Origin: Acholoe squamosa
Lineage: Eukaryota; Annelida; Polychaeta; Phyllodocida; Polynoidae
DNA length: 64,000 nt
Assembly (NCBI GenBank): GCA_949317995.1
Contig: OX439050.1
Span: 1,550,001 to 1,614,000 of the forward strand
Reading direction: 5' to 3'
Shown: positions 10,576 to 23,000 of the stretch, in pieces
Position numbering within the stretch: position 1 is the stretch's first letter
Layout of the letters: every line of letters begins with the position of its first letter
Position numbers and translations under genes: made by a program
The notes under the pieces: generated by a model
Seen by the model: the letters and a program-made list of their open reading frames with translations, nothing else
Databases searched by the model: none
What the model was told of the DNA's origin: nothing

Positions 10576-12605
10576 GAATGATAGAATCAATTTTCACCAA
10601 TCATTCCCTGTGAAAATATATATCAGTTCTAGATGATTCATAAGCTTCTTGTGGAAGGATTCCATGACACAAATTGTTCTCAAAAAGAATCATACAGTGA
10701 TTAGGGGTTTTCCTAATAGGCATAGAGTTGATTTTACCACCTTAGAGAACCTGACTTGACATTGATGCACATAATTTGATGCACCCTATTCACATCTTTT
10801 CACACAGCATAGGGCAGTGTGAAAGAATGGTTCTCCTGTAAAAGTTTGCAACTCTTCTACTCAGAACCCAATTTTCACTGGACATATCCCATGTCAAGAA
10901 CGTTCTGTCATCGCCCTTTCCTCATGAACCTGTTGTGCACAGTACAGAAATATTTGATGAATTATATTATTTGAATAAAACCTGCTTGCTTTATAAATAG
11001 GGTAGCTAATATACTGATAACTTGATATCCTGCAACCTTTGTCCCTCTATTCTCAGTGCAACAATCCCTAGTCATTGAAATAGCATCAAACTAACCCCAA
11101 CATTGATAGTTTATACTAGGCATTTCCCTATCTTACTCTACCCCTATGTGTCCTTACCATAGCCATTCCACCTTTACACTAATGCTAGGTCTAACCCTCG
11201 TCCTAGTACTTACACTAAATCTAGGCCTCAGGCATTTTTAACAGTAATCCAAACCAAAACATTGGGTCTTACCCAGGTCAGCACATAAGAAGAAATGTGT
11301 CTAAACCTAACCCTAAATCTAAATTTGTTAAGAGGTACAAGATATTAAACCCTAAATCTAACCGTTACCCCAACCCTAACCTTAACATAAAATTGACTCC
11401 AACCCTAACCCTAACTGTAAATCTAACCCTAACCTTAGCTGTAACCCTAACCTAAACCCAAAGTCTAACCCTTACCCCAACCCTAACCATAACCCTTATT
11501 CTTATCCCAACTCTAATCCTAACTTTGGTCCTAATCCTTACCCTATCACCAACACTAAACCTAACCTTAACCCCAAACATGACCCTAACCCTACCCCTAC
11601 CCTTAACCCTAGCCCTTACCCCAATCCTAACCGTAAACCTGAACATAACCTTTTCCCTAACGCTTACCCTAACACTAACACTAACCCAAACCCAGACCCA
11701 AAACCCTAAACCGAACCTAAATCCTAACCCTACAACAACTGTAGCCCAAACCCTAACCCTAACCTAAACACTAACCCTACCCTAACCCCAGACCTAATTA
11801 TTGGGATATATGTGCGTGGATTGGTTATGATGATGTAACATTACATAAATTGAAACATATATGTGGAATCATCTAACTCTAAACTAAACTATAACCCTAA
11901 CCCTAACCCCAATTGTGTCCCTCACCCTACCTACCTCAAACCCTAAACCTAGTGCTAACCCTAACCGTAATATGCCCCTCCTCCAACTTGTTCATTTACT
12001 GTAATCCCATATAAACCTTTTCCCTCGACCTGGCATTCACTGCAAGCATTGTTAAAGCATAATAGTGTCTATAACTGCTTAGCCTTAGTCGACGCTAGCA
12101 CTATCCCAAAGCCAGTGATTAACTGTGGTTGTTAATTTAACTCTGGCCCTAACCTGAAATGCCAAAGAAACCCCAACAACTAGGCATAGGGTGAAGATCA
12201 TTAGGACAAAAGGGCTTTAGAGAAAAAATATATGCAGTTTTTTTAAGTAAGTCACTGAGGTTATTTCAATGACTAGGATTGTTGCACTGAGAATAGAAGG
12301 ACAAAAGATTCTCATCTAAAGGTTCTTCATCATCAATATTTTATGAGTTTAATGCTGACTACGCCTCTCCTAGCGAAGGACACATTCATGAAACAATGTG
12401 AAGTAAGGTTCTATAATTTGGAAAAATTAACTCTATGCCTAGTAGGAAAGCCCTTAACCACTGTAATGATTCTTTTTGAGAACAATTTGTATCAACGGGT
12501 CCTTCCAGAAGAAGCTTAAGTATCATCTGAAACACATATAATAATTTTCACAGGGAAGGATCGGTGAAAATTGTTTTCTTCGGGCTTCTCACGCCAGTGA
12601 CATTA
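10560..12605. mobile_element. Second foldback-like element enclosing telomere-like repeats
   Basis: Bases 10565-10745 match 12420-12605 in inverted orientation (for example tgattctttttgagaacaat and aactctatgcct are shared). An inner pair matches at 11036-11085 and 12250-12305 (ttgcactgagaata). The outer ends carry a TTTTCACAGGGA...GTGAAAAT motif also present in the 1-435 arm, so the two structures belong to one family. The interior is a degenerate CCCTAA array plus unassigned sequence. No transposase is seen, which fits a non-autonomous element. Confidence 0.65.
11290..11975 (+). repeat. Degenerate telomere-like (CCCTAA)n array
   Basis: Dozens of aaccctaaccc-type words with frequent substitutions, interrupted by unique sequence at about 11790-11880. 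This corresponds to the C-rich strand of a TTAGGG-type repeat. The degeneracy, length and position between inverted arms argue for an interstitial array carried by an element and not a chromosome end. The 80-codon frame inside it is an artefact. Confidence 0.8.
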
Positions 12606-12612
12606 CAAGTCA

Positions 12613-12790
12613 ATGGCAGCATATACAACCGCCTTGAATACCTTTTCTCTTTGGTCCTTGGCTAACAAATTAACAATGAATGAATCGAAAACAAAAATTA
12701 TGACCTTTGCTTCTTCAATTAAATTGAAAAGAATACAGAAGCTAAAAATTGTCCTGAATGGAAAAAACACTAATGAATGTCTCATCATAT
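12613..12790 (+). pseudogene. LINE RT fragment, upstream part
   Basis: The frame includes LANKLTMNESKTKIM, the conserved segment that follows the YADD box in LINE reverse transcriptases. It runs into the solo LTR at 12791, and the coding homology resumes beyond it. Confidence 0.7.
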
Positions 12791-13362
12791 TGTCAATGTC
12801 TCGTTACATGTCATGAAGTGAGGTAACAGGAGTCCAGACAATTCAGTTGATGATCCAGCTTTATTGTAAGATTGGCATGATGAGTAACTGATACAGTGTA
12901 CAATATAGTACTCGCCAGTCTGACCAAGCTATATCCTAAGCCAAGGCACCTGAGTGTCGTAGGGTCTAGGTTGGAGAAGAATAAGATGCTGAGGCTTGAT
13001 CCTGACTAGGTTATATAGTCAGGAGCAAGCCCAGATGACGTCGTGTCTATTTCTGTACTTTCTATTTTTAGTATAGGGAGCGACTCAAATATGCTGAGTC
13101 GGTGGTTCTGCTCAGTCCCAATCTGTGGTAGGAGGGGTGAGCTGCTCCTATTGGCTAGGTGAATCTAAAAATAGTTGGGTTCTCCAGTGGGGGGATCCAC
13201 AGGAGGGAGCCTGGGGATCTCCCACTGGAGGAGGGCAGGTGTGAACTCTTCACCCTGCTAAGCTAAAAATAGGTTGACCTTGGTTTGAACTAGGGGGTAG
13301 CTTGGCCAGTTTGGTTTGAGTATGTCGTTCATAATTATAATACATAGAATAGTCCATTGACA
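12791..13362 (-). mobile_element. Solo LTR, related in design to element A LTRs
   Basis: The 572-bp insert begins TGTCA and ends TGACA, flanked by the 4-bp direct repeat atat (12787-12790 and 13363-13366). On the minus strand it shows a TATATAA box (13017-13011) and, about 150 bp downstream, AATAAA (12865-12860), the expected LTR order. It shares with element A the terminal bases, target-duplication length, CTAAAAATAG-type boxes and a gagctgctc word, but overall sequence is diverged. A solo LTR normally results from recombination between the two LTRs of a full element. Confidence 0.8.
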
Positions 13363-13924
13363 ATATAAATATCTAGGGGTAACTTTGGACAAAGAATTGA
13401 ATTTCAATTTATACTTAAGAAATGTTATAAAAAATGCTCGCTTTAAATCATTAATCTTGTATAAAACCAGAAAATATTTGTCGACCACTGCAAGAATAAG
13501 AATGTATTAGATGCATATCATCCCTATCATTGACTATTGTGATATATTGTACAATGGAGCTAAAGCTAGCCTACTATTGGAACTACAACGACTACAAAAC
13601 AAAAGTTTAAAAACCTGCTTAGACGTTCACCTGTTTGTCCATAAAGAAACTGGTACTCCTATGTTAGAGCCTAGGAGACATCATCATATTAAGTTGCTTG
13701 TTTTTAAACGATCCACAATGGAAAAGTATATCAAATCTAATGTAAGAATTACCAGATTTTCTAACGCACCTGCGTCAAATTATGAAAAGATCAACTGTAC
13801 AGCATATGCTAAGTCACTGGAATGTCTATGTGCTCAAACCTGGAATAATCTAAAAACTAACACTAGAAATGTGAGAGACGTGGATAGATTTAAGAAAGTC
13901 TTAATCGACTCTATTGTTGTATAA
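13363..13924 (+). pseudogene. LINE RT fragment, downstream part
   Basis: Coding homology resumes immediately after the LTR with a YLGVTLD motif, then a stop near 13507, then a 137-codon open stretch containing IPIIDYCDILYNG and a W-N-x-L motif typical of the RT thumb and C-terminal tail of LINEs. Confidence 0.75.
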
Positions 13925-14328
13925 TCAAACCAGACCTTACTAATGCTTGCTACATAAATTTTATTGTAAAATGATCAGGGGGGGAAATGATTATTATTGC
14001 AGTTAAAGTAGATTAAGTGTCCCAGATTGTTCCGAAAGTTGTTATTATACAGTCATACTTTTATGAGAATTGGTAGGAGTTTATATGGCCAGATCATAAT
14101 AACATTCTTCAAATGACTATCTGGTCATTCACTGTTTGGTCATGTTATCACTACGAAAATTATCCATAAATGGGTAAGTAACAAGGTATTATCGTATGTA
14201 CATAGGCTAGTGATCTCATTGGAATTATAGTCAAATATGTATGACCATATGAAGATGTATAGATTGTGCCTATGCAAACATGATGAAATATCTCTAGACC
14301 AAATAAAGTTTAAATTTGTTCAAAAAAA

Positions 14329-14572
14329 TATTGACCAAGACATCAAACATAGGCTGGAAGAGAGCTGAGACAAGGCCAAAGAGCAATACGACCAGACAGC
14401 ACGGAGTCAACCTCTGCCCCCCTCATACCAAGGGCAGGACATTTACATCGGAGACAAGGCCTCCAAGACATGGATGCCAGGGACAGTCGTGGAAAAGAGG
14501 GCTGAGCCCTGCTCATACATGGTTGACACACCAAGTGTCAGTATACTGCAGCGCAACAGACATCATCTCTGT
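14329..14572 (+). pseudogene. Gypsy-type integrase C-terminal fragment
   Basis: One frame reads an integrase tail: a KAKEQYDQTAR segment, a KTWMPGTVV motif resembling the SH3-like domain, and a terminal RNRHHL motif, which closes many Ty3/Gypsy integrases. One in-frame TGA lies near 14365. It directly abuts the LINE tail. The longest ATG frame over this region (from 14316) is a different, meaningless frame. Confidence 0.65.
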
Positions 14573-14703
14573 GAAGGTGTCCACGCCCAAAAGACGCCAC
14601 CTCTACAGCAAATGCATCCCAATGGTGAGTAGGGGGAGAATGTCACTAATAAAAAGACTAGGCCCAGAACTGATAAACTAGCACAACTCACACCACAGAA
14701 AGC

Positions 14704-14741
14704 TCCACTGGCACAACTCACACCACAGTTGTGCCAGTGGA
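14704..14741. repeat. Perfect 15-bp hairpin with 8-nt loop
   Basis: Arms tccactggcacaact and agttgtgccagtgga flank cacaccac. The loop-side word gcacaactcacaccacag is also repeated directly just upstream (about 14691). It lies between the integrase tail and the polypurine tract of the relic Gypsy element. Confidence 0.8.
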
Positions 14742-14944
14742 AAGCCCTGGAAAGTCCTACAAGTGTAGTCTGCACTAGCAGAGCTGGCCATGCTATCTAA
14801 ACCCCAGCATGATATCAGGACTAGTCAGTCAGGGACCACCTGCCAGCCAGAGGCCAGAATAAAGCCTCCAGGTGGAGGAAAACAAGGGCAGTCTACCCTA
14901 TGTTTTCTAGAGTAGATTAAGGTCATCATATTAAAATATATCAT

Positions 14945-15010
14945 GTGAAAAAGGGGGATCTTGTAGTATTGTGCTGCCAACTAGCGGCAGGCGGACTAAC
15001 GATGGCCGGT
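14945..15010 (+). other. Polypurine tract and start of a decayed LTR
   Basis: The run gaaaaagggggat is followed by TTGTAGTATTG, the usual junction between the plus-strand primer tract and a 3' LTR starting with TGT. It fits the integrase relic 400 bp upstream. The rest of the LTR cannot be followed beyond about 15040. Confidence 0.5.
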
Positions 15011-15039
15011 CGTACTGGTATCGGTATCTCAAGATATCT

Positions 15040-15245
15040 AAGCTGTCTGTCCCTCTCTAACCTTCCCTGCCCAAACCTACATGACCACCCGTAACCTGGC
15101 TGCCCCTCTCTAATACTTACACTACATGGCCTCCCCTAACCTGTCCCCCCCTTTCTTACCTACCCAAATCAACATGGCATCCCCTAACCTGTCTGTCCCA
15201 TTCTAACATATCCAAATGTACCTGTCTGCCTCTCTCTTACCTCTT
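15040..15245 (+). repeat. ~50-bp degenerate tandem repeat
   Basis: About four copies of a unit containing aacctgtctgtccc and a ctacatgg/caacatgg word. Its pyrimidine-rich part resembles the 18-bp arrays. Confidence 0.5.
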
Positions 15246-17009
15246 ATCTCTTCTCAAGATGGATGTTACCTTTGTACTTTTATGGAACACTACACTGATC
15301 TGGTTCTTGTTGAATGTTTTAAAAATGCTAATTAAAGACTAGGTTTTTTGTGTTATAATTAAGGAGAAAGGTATTAAAGAAAGAAATGCATCAATAATCT
15401 GTATACATGCACAATAAAGAAAATATCAATGGTCTATTTTGGTACCTAAGCAGTTAAAACAAATCCATTGTTTGAAAAAAGGTCTAATGCTTTATTTGAT
15501 AAAGCATGGTACACTAATTGTGAACACACTTACACTGTTAACAAATCAATATTATATTTTAGGACGAACCATTGTTAACCCCTAGTTGCCCAAGCATGCT
15601 TTAAAGCGCGGTTTTGGCTTTAAATACAAGTATTTATATGTATATTGAAGGAAGATATCATCAGGAAACTTTTACTGGTCCAATCTGTAAAGTTATACCC
15701 TCTCTAGAATGGCCATAACCTCACAAATCCAATGCTACCATCCATTTAATTGTATCTTTGTTACCCTTGGTACAGTGAGACAAACTGTGAAATTTAGTTG
15801 TCATCTATTTGATGTATTTGAGGGAAACCGTCCAAGGATAGAGCTAGGATCTAACCGCATACCGATGTTAGATTATATGCTTCCTATTGTCACACTTGTA
15901 ATAGATCATGCCCATATTTTAGCCATTCCATTGCATAACCCAAGTCAATCATTCCTGAAAATTCCAGTTTTCCTTTATCTAATTCCTGGTTTGGTCCAAA
16001 TTTTGACTAATGTTCCTGGTATATTACAGTGATGCATAGTGTTGATATGTTATTGAAAATTACCTTAATTTCATTTACTGTGAATCTTTGTCTTTTTGGA
16101 AGTTTCAAAACTTCTATCAATGTTCTAGACTATACACCTATATCCAAGGCCTGTTCTGCTAAATGTAAATATGAACCTATAGAAAGATGTTTATGCAATG
16201 TATATGTTACTGCTTAGTTCAGGAAACACCCAGTTCATCTATGAATGAAATAAAAAACGTTTTAAGCTCCTGTTGAGGAGATTGCATTTGTTATATATTC
16301 AATATAACCCATGTACGAAGGCTCACACCCTTTACCTCATTTATGAACTCATTTTAGTGCAGTATACATTTAGCGGCATATAATTCAAATATAATATTAT
16401 ACGAAGTGTACAATATTGGCATGTTCAAAACAATATAAATCCACTATTGGGTATGCAAGAGTTTCAACTTTTACTGGCCAATATGGTACATACACAAGAC
16501 AAATTGAATTCCGAAGAAAAAATCCATTTGAGGGAGAGATTCTTTTTTAAACAGAGGGGAAGGTTGTGATGGTTTTATTGCCCTCCCCCAATCAAATAGC
16601 CAAAAATTGCGCTAAAAGGTGCCCTTTACAACTAGAGTAACATCTAGGCTTTTTCACAGTAGACAGTTACATAACCATTAGTCCCTCCTTCAGAGAGTTT
16701 TAAAAATATTACCCAACCCCTCACAAACCAACAAGTTGTTCCCTGTTGTTAAAAAATGATCACTCCCTGAGGTGAAAAGGGATGAAAGAGCACATTTGAT
16801 ATGATTTAAATCCTTTCCTTCACAAAGCCAAAGCTGTCTGCCTCTGTTGCTAAATTATATATGGCAGCTACACATGTCTAAACACGCTGTCAGCCCACCA
16901 GAAGGTTTTTACAGTACAGTGCTTCTTATTCTGGAAAACAGTGGTAGTTGCTGTAGGTACCAAACTGATGACCAGATTTGGATCCTGATGTATGCACTAC
17001 AGCCCTATT
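15246..17009. other. Unassigned stretch before the satellite array
   Basis: No recognised domain. The only notable frame is an ATG frame of 107 codons at 15709-16032 (plus strand), followed by a 62-codon frame at 16029-16217. Neither resembles a family I know, and no splice or promoter context supports them. The region is otherwise AT-rich and unique within this window. Confidence 0.4.
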
Positions 17010-20000
17010 TATTTAGAGTAGAATCTAGTTTCTTGAGCACAGCAACCAGGACATCAGGAGAAGTCTGAAAGCAGAAATGGTTGACCCAAAATAATCTGTA
17101 GATTTGGACAATGATAGGGATTCTCTATTATTTAGAGAATGCTGTCGAACTACCACATTGGCTGATGTGAGCACTCCCGACTGCACAGTGAGAATAGAAG
17201 CTGTATTGCTGTGTGGATGTCGTGTTGGCAGTGCTTCTGAAGTTTCCATCAATGTCAGTGAAATCTCCCCTTAGATTTGAAGGTGACAATTTGATTGGAG
17301 CTTTATGACAGCTAAGAATCCTGATCACAAGTCCAAGTTTGATACGAAAATAAAGCTTAATTCTATCCTACATCATCAAACAAGAAATATAAACATTCAT
17401 CATAATAATACATGGGTACAAATCGAGAAATGTGGACCTGAAAAACAAGGAGCAGATGAAACAGAAAACCAAAAAAAGTAGTCAAAAATATAAAGTTTAA
17501 CTAAAGAACAAGAAATTCCTATCAGGTACACAAGAAATATGAGATCGGGAAGTTGAACTGACATGAGTATTTTATTTAGTTTAGAGTAGTATCTAGTTGC
17601 TTGAGCACAGGAAGCAGGGCATCAGGAGAAGTCAAAAAGCAAAAATGGTTGACTCAAAATAATCTATAGATTTGGATAATGATAGGGATTCTATATTTTT
17701 CTTGCGAATGCTGTCAAACTGCCACATTGGCTGATGTGAGCACTCCCGACTGCACAGTGAGAATAGAAGCTGTATTGCTGTGTGGATGTCTGGTTGGTAG
17801 TGCTTCTGAAGTTTCCTTCAATGTCACTGAAATCTCCCCTGAGATTTGAAGGAGGCAATTTGATTGGAGCTTTCTGACAGCTAAGAATCCTGATCACAAG
17901 TCCAAGTATGATACGAAAATAAATTCGATCCTACATCATCAAACAAGAAATATAAACATTCATCATAATAATACACGGGTGCAAATAAAGAAACGTGGAC
18001 CTGAAAAACAAGGAGCAGATGAAACAGAAAACCAAAAAAAGTAGTCAAAAATATAAAGTTTAACTAAAGAACAAGAAATTCCTATCAGGTACACAAGAAA
18101 TATGAGATCGGGAAGTTGAACTGACATGAGTATTTTATTTAGTTTAGAGTAGTATCTAGTTGCTTGAGCACAGGAAGCAGGGCATCAGGAGAAGTCAAAA
18201 AGCAAAAATGGTTGACTCAAAATAATCTATAGATTTGGATAATGATAGGGATTCTATATTTTTCTTGCGAATGCTGTCAAACTGCCACATTGGCTGATGT
18301 GAGCACTCCCGACTGCACAGTGAGAATAGAAGCTGTATTGCTGTGTGGATGTCTGGTTGGTAGTGCTTCTGAAGTTTCCTTCAATGTCACTGAAATCTCC
18401 CCTGAGATTTGAAGGTGGCAATTTGATTGGAGCTTTCTGACAGCTAAGAATCCTGATCACAAGTCCAAGTATGATACAAAAATAAATTCGATCCTACATC
18501 ATCAAACAAGAAATATAAACATTTATCATAATAATACATGGGTACAAATCGAGAAACATGAACCTGAAAAACAAGGAGCAGATGAAACAGAAAACCAAAA
18601 AAAGTAATCAAAAATATGAAGTTTAACTAAAAAACTAGAAATTCCTATCAGGAACACAAGAAATATGAGATCGGGAAGTTGAACTGACATGAGGATTCTA
18701 TTTAGTTTAGAGTAGTATCTAGTACCTTGAGCACAGAAAATAGGGCATCAGGAGAAGTCTGAAAGCAGAAATGGTTGACCCAAAACAATCTGTAGATTTG
18801 GAGAATGATAAGGATTCTATATTATTTTGAGAATGCTGTCGAACTACCACATTGGCTGATGTGAGCACTCCCGACTGCACAGTGAGAATAGAAGCTGTAT
18901 TGCTGTGTGGATGTCGTGTTGGTAGTGCTTCTGAAGTTTCCATCAATGTCACTGAAATCTCCCCTTAGATTTGAAGGTGGCAATTTGATTGGAGCTTTCT
19001 GACAGCTAAGAATCCTGATCACAAGTCCAAGTATGATACGAAAATAAATTCGATCCTACATCATCAAACAAGAAATATAAACATTCATCATAATAATACA
19101 CGGGTGCAAATAAAGAAACATGGACCTGAAAAACAAGGAGCAGATGAAACAGAAAACCAAAAAAAGTAATCAAAAATATAAAGTTTAACTAAAGAACAAG
19201 AAATTCCTATCAGGTACACAAGAAATATGAGATCGAGAAGTTGAACTGACATGAGGATTTTATTTAGTTTAGAGTAGTATCTAGTAGCTTGAGCACGGAA
19301 ACCAGGGCATCAGGAGAAGTCTGAAAGCAGAAATGGTTGACTCAAAATAATCTATAGATTTGGATAATGACAGGGATTCTATATTTTTTTGCGAATGCTG
19401 TCGAACTACCACATTGGCTGATGTGAGCACTCCCGACTGCACAGTGAGAATAGAAGCTGTATTGCTGTGTGGATGTCGTGTTGGCAGTGCTTCTGAAGTT
19501 TCCATCAATGTCACTGAAATCTCCCCTTAGATTTGAAGGTGGCAATTTGATTGGAGCTTTCTGACAGCTAAGAATCCTGATCACAAGTCCAAGTATGATA
19601 CAAAAATAAATTTGATCCTACATCATCAAACAAGAAATATAAACATTCATCATAATAATACATGGGGACAAATCGAGAAACGTGGACCTGAAAAACAAGG
19701 AGCAGATGAAACAGAAAACCAAAAAAAGTAGTCAAAAATATGAAGTTTAACCAAAAAACAAGAAATTCCTATCAGGTACACAAGAAATATGAGATCGGGG
19801 AGTTGAACTGACATGAGGATTTTATTTAGTTTAGAGAAGTATCTAGTTGCTTGAGCACAGAAACCAGGGCATCAGGACAAGTCCGAAAGCAGAAAAGGTT
19901 GATTCAAAATGATCTGTAGATTTGGAGAATGATAGGGATTCAATATTATTTTGAGAATGCTGTCGAACTACCACATTGGCTGATGTGAGCACTCCCGACT

Positions 20001-23000
20001 GCACAGTGAGAATAGAAGCTGTATTGCTGTGTGGATGTCGTGTTGGCAGTGCTTCTGAAGTTTCCATCAATGTCACTGAAATCTCCCCTTAGATTTTAAG
20101 GTGGCAATTTGATTGGAGCTTTCTGACAGCTAAGAATCCTGATCACAAGTCCAAGTATGATACAAAAAAAAATTTGATCCTACATCATCAAACAAGAAAT
20201 ATAAACATTCATCATAATAATACATGGGTACAAATCGAGAAACGTGGACCTGAAAAACAAGGAGCAGATGAAACAGAAAAGCAAAAAAAGTAGTCAAAAA
20301 TATAAAGTTTAACTAAAGAACAAGAAATTCCTATCAGGTACACAAGAAATATGAGATCGGGAAGTTGAACTGACATGAGTATTTTATTTAGTTTAGAGTA
20401 GTATCTAGTTGCTTGAGCACAGGAAGCAAAGCATCAGGAGAAGTCAAAAAGCAAAAATGGTTGACTCAAAATTATCTATAGATTTGGATAATGAGAGGGA
20501 TTCTATATTTTTCTTGCGAATGCTGTCAAACTGCCACATTGGCTGATGTGAGCACTCCCGACTTCACTGTGAGAATAGAAGCTGTATTGCTGTGTGGATG
20601 TCTGGTTGGTAGTGCTTCTGAAGTTTCCTTCAATGTCACTGAAATCTCCCCTGAGATTTGAAGGTGGCAATTTGATTGGAGCTTTCTGACAGCCAAGAAT
20701 CCTGATCACAAGTCCAAGTATGATACAAAAATAAATTCGATCCTACATCATCATACAAGAAATATAAACATTTATCATAATAATACACGGGTGCAAATCG
20801 AGAAACATGAACCTGAAAAACAAGGAGCAGATGAAACAGAAAACCAAAAAAAAGTAATCAAAAATATAAAGTTTAACTAAAAAACAAGAAATTCCTATCA
20901 GGAACACAAGAAATATGAGATCGGGAAGTTGAACTGACATGAGGATTCTATTTAGTTTAGAGTAGTATCTAGTAGCTTGAGCACAGAAACCAGGGCATCA
21001 GGAGAAGTCTGAAAGCAGAAATGGTTGACCCAAAACAATCTGTAGATTTGGAGAATGATAAGGATTCTATATTATTTTGAGAATGCTGTCGAACTACCAC
21101 ATTGGCTGATGTGAGCACTCCCGACTGCACAGTGAGAATAGAAGCTGTATTGCTGTGTGGATGTCGTGTTGGTAGTGCTTCTGAAGTTTCCATCAATGTC
21201 ACTGAAATCTCCCCTTAGATTTTAAGGTGGCAATTTGATTGGAGCTTTATGACAGCTAAGAATCCTGATCACAAGTCCAAGTATGATACAAAAATAAATT
21301 TGATTCTACATCATCAAACAAGAAATATAAACTTTCATCATAATAATACATGGGTACAAATCGAGAAACATGGACCTGAAAAACAAGGAGCAGATGAAAC
21401 AGAAAACAAAAAAAAGTAGTCAAAAATATAAAGTTTAACCAAAAAACAAGAAATTCCTATCAGGTACACAAGAAATATGAGATCGGGGAGTTGAACTGAC
21501 ATGAGGATTTTATTTAGTTTAGAGTAGTATCCAGTAGCTTGAGCACAGAAACCAGGGCATCAGGAGAAGTCTGAAAGCAGAAATGGTTGACCCAAAACAA
21601 TCTGTAGATTTGGAGAATGATAAGGATTCTTTATAATTTTAAGAATGCTGTCGAACTACCACATTGGCTGATGTGAGCACTCCCGACTGCACAGTGAGAA
21701 TAGAAGCTGTATTGCTGTGTGGATGTCGTGTTGGTAGTGCTTCTGAAGTTTCCATCAATGTCACTGAAATCTCCCCTTAGATTTGAAGGTGGCAATTTGA
21801 TTGGAGCTTTCTGACAGCTAAGAATCCTGATCACAAGTCCAAGTATGATACAAAAATAAATTCGATCCTACGTCATCAAACAAGAAATATAAACATTCAT
21901 CCTAATAATACATGTATGGGTACAAATCGAGAAACATGGACCTGAAAAACAAGGAGCAGATGAAACAGAAAACCAAAAAAAGTAATCAAAAATGTGAAGT
22001 TTAACTAAAAAACAAGAAATTCCTATCAGGAACACAAGAAATATGAGTTTGGGAAGTTGAACTGACATGAGGATTTTATTTAGTTTAGAGTAGTATCTAG
22101 TTGCTTGAGCACAGAAACCAGGGCATCAGGAGAAGTCCGAAAGCAGAAAAGGTTGATTCAAAATAATCTGTAGATTTGGAGAATGATAGGGATTCTATAT
22201 TATTTTGAGAATGCTGTCGAACTACCACATTGGCTGTTGTGAGCACTCCCGACTGCACAGTGAGAATAGAAGCTGTATTGCTGTGTGGATGTCGTGTTGT
22301 TAGTGCTTCTAAAGTTTTCTTCAATGTCACTGAAATCTCCCCTTAGATTTGAAGGTGGCAATTTGATGGGAGCTTTCTGACAGCTAAGAATCCTGATCAC
22401 AAGTCCAAGTATGATACAAAAATAAATTCGATCCTACATCATCAAACAAGAAATATAAACATTTATCATGAAAATACACGGGTGCAAATAAAGAAACATG
22501 GACCTGAAAAACAAGGAGCAGATGAAACAGAAAACCAAAAAAAGTAATCAAAAATATAAAGTTTAACTAAAGAACAAGAAATTCCTATCAGGAAAACAAG
22601 AAATATGAGATCGGGGAGTTGAACTGACATGAGGATTTTATTTAGTTTAGAGTAGTATCTAGTTGCTTGAGAACAGGAACAAGGGCATCAGGAGAAGTAA
22701 GAAAGCAGAAATGGTTGACTCAAAATAATCTATAGATTTGGATAATGACAGGGATTCTATATTTTTTTGCGAATGCTGTCGAACTACCACATTGGCCTAT
22801 GTGAGCACTCCCGACTGCACAGTGAGAATAGAAGCTGTATTGCTGTGTGGATGTCGTAGTGGTAGTGCTTCTGAAGTTTCCATCAATTTCACTGAAATCT
22901 CCCCTTAGATTTGAAGGTGGCAATTTGATTGGAGCTTTCTGACAGCTAAGAATCCTGATAACAAGTCCAAGTATGATACAAAAATAAATTTGATCCTACA

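Larger units (their letters stand above)
12610..14330 (+). mobile_element. 3' end of a second LINE, split by a solo LTR
   Basis: Two pieces of one LINE (12610-12790 and 13363-14330) flank an inserted LTR. The coding end is followed by a UTR with an AATAAA signal at about 14300 and a short A-rich end. It is a different family from the 5.2-8.4 kb LINE, judged by its tail sequence. The upstream RT core and endonuclease are missing. Confidence 0.75.

Noticed and set aside
11290..11975. Chromosome end (telomere)
   Set aside because: The repeat is degenerate, short and flanked by inverted arms and unrelated sequence on both sides.
14316..14681. 121-codon ATG frame
   Set aside because: It lies in the wrong frame over an integrase tail and shows no family features.
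15709..16217. Two consecutive small ORFs as a host gene
   Set aside because: No recognised domain, no splice signals or promoter, and lengths are within chance for AT-rich DNA; kept only as a note in the unassigned stretch.
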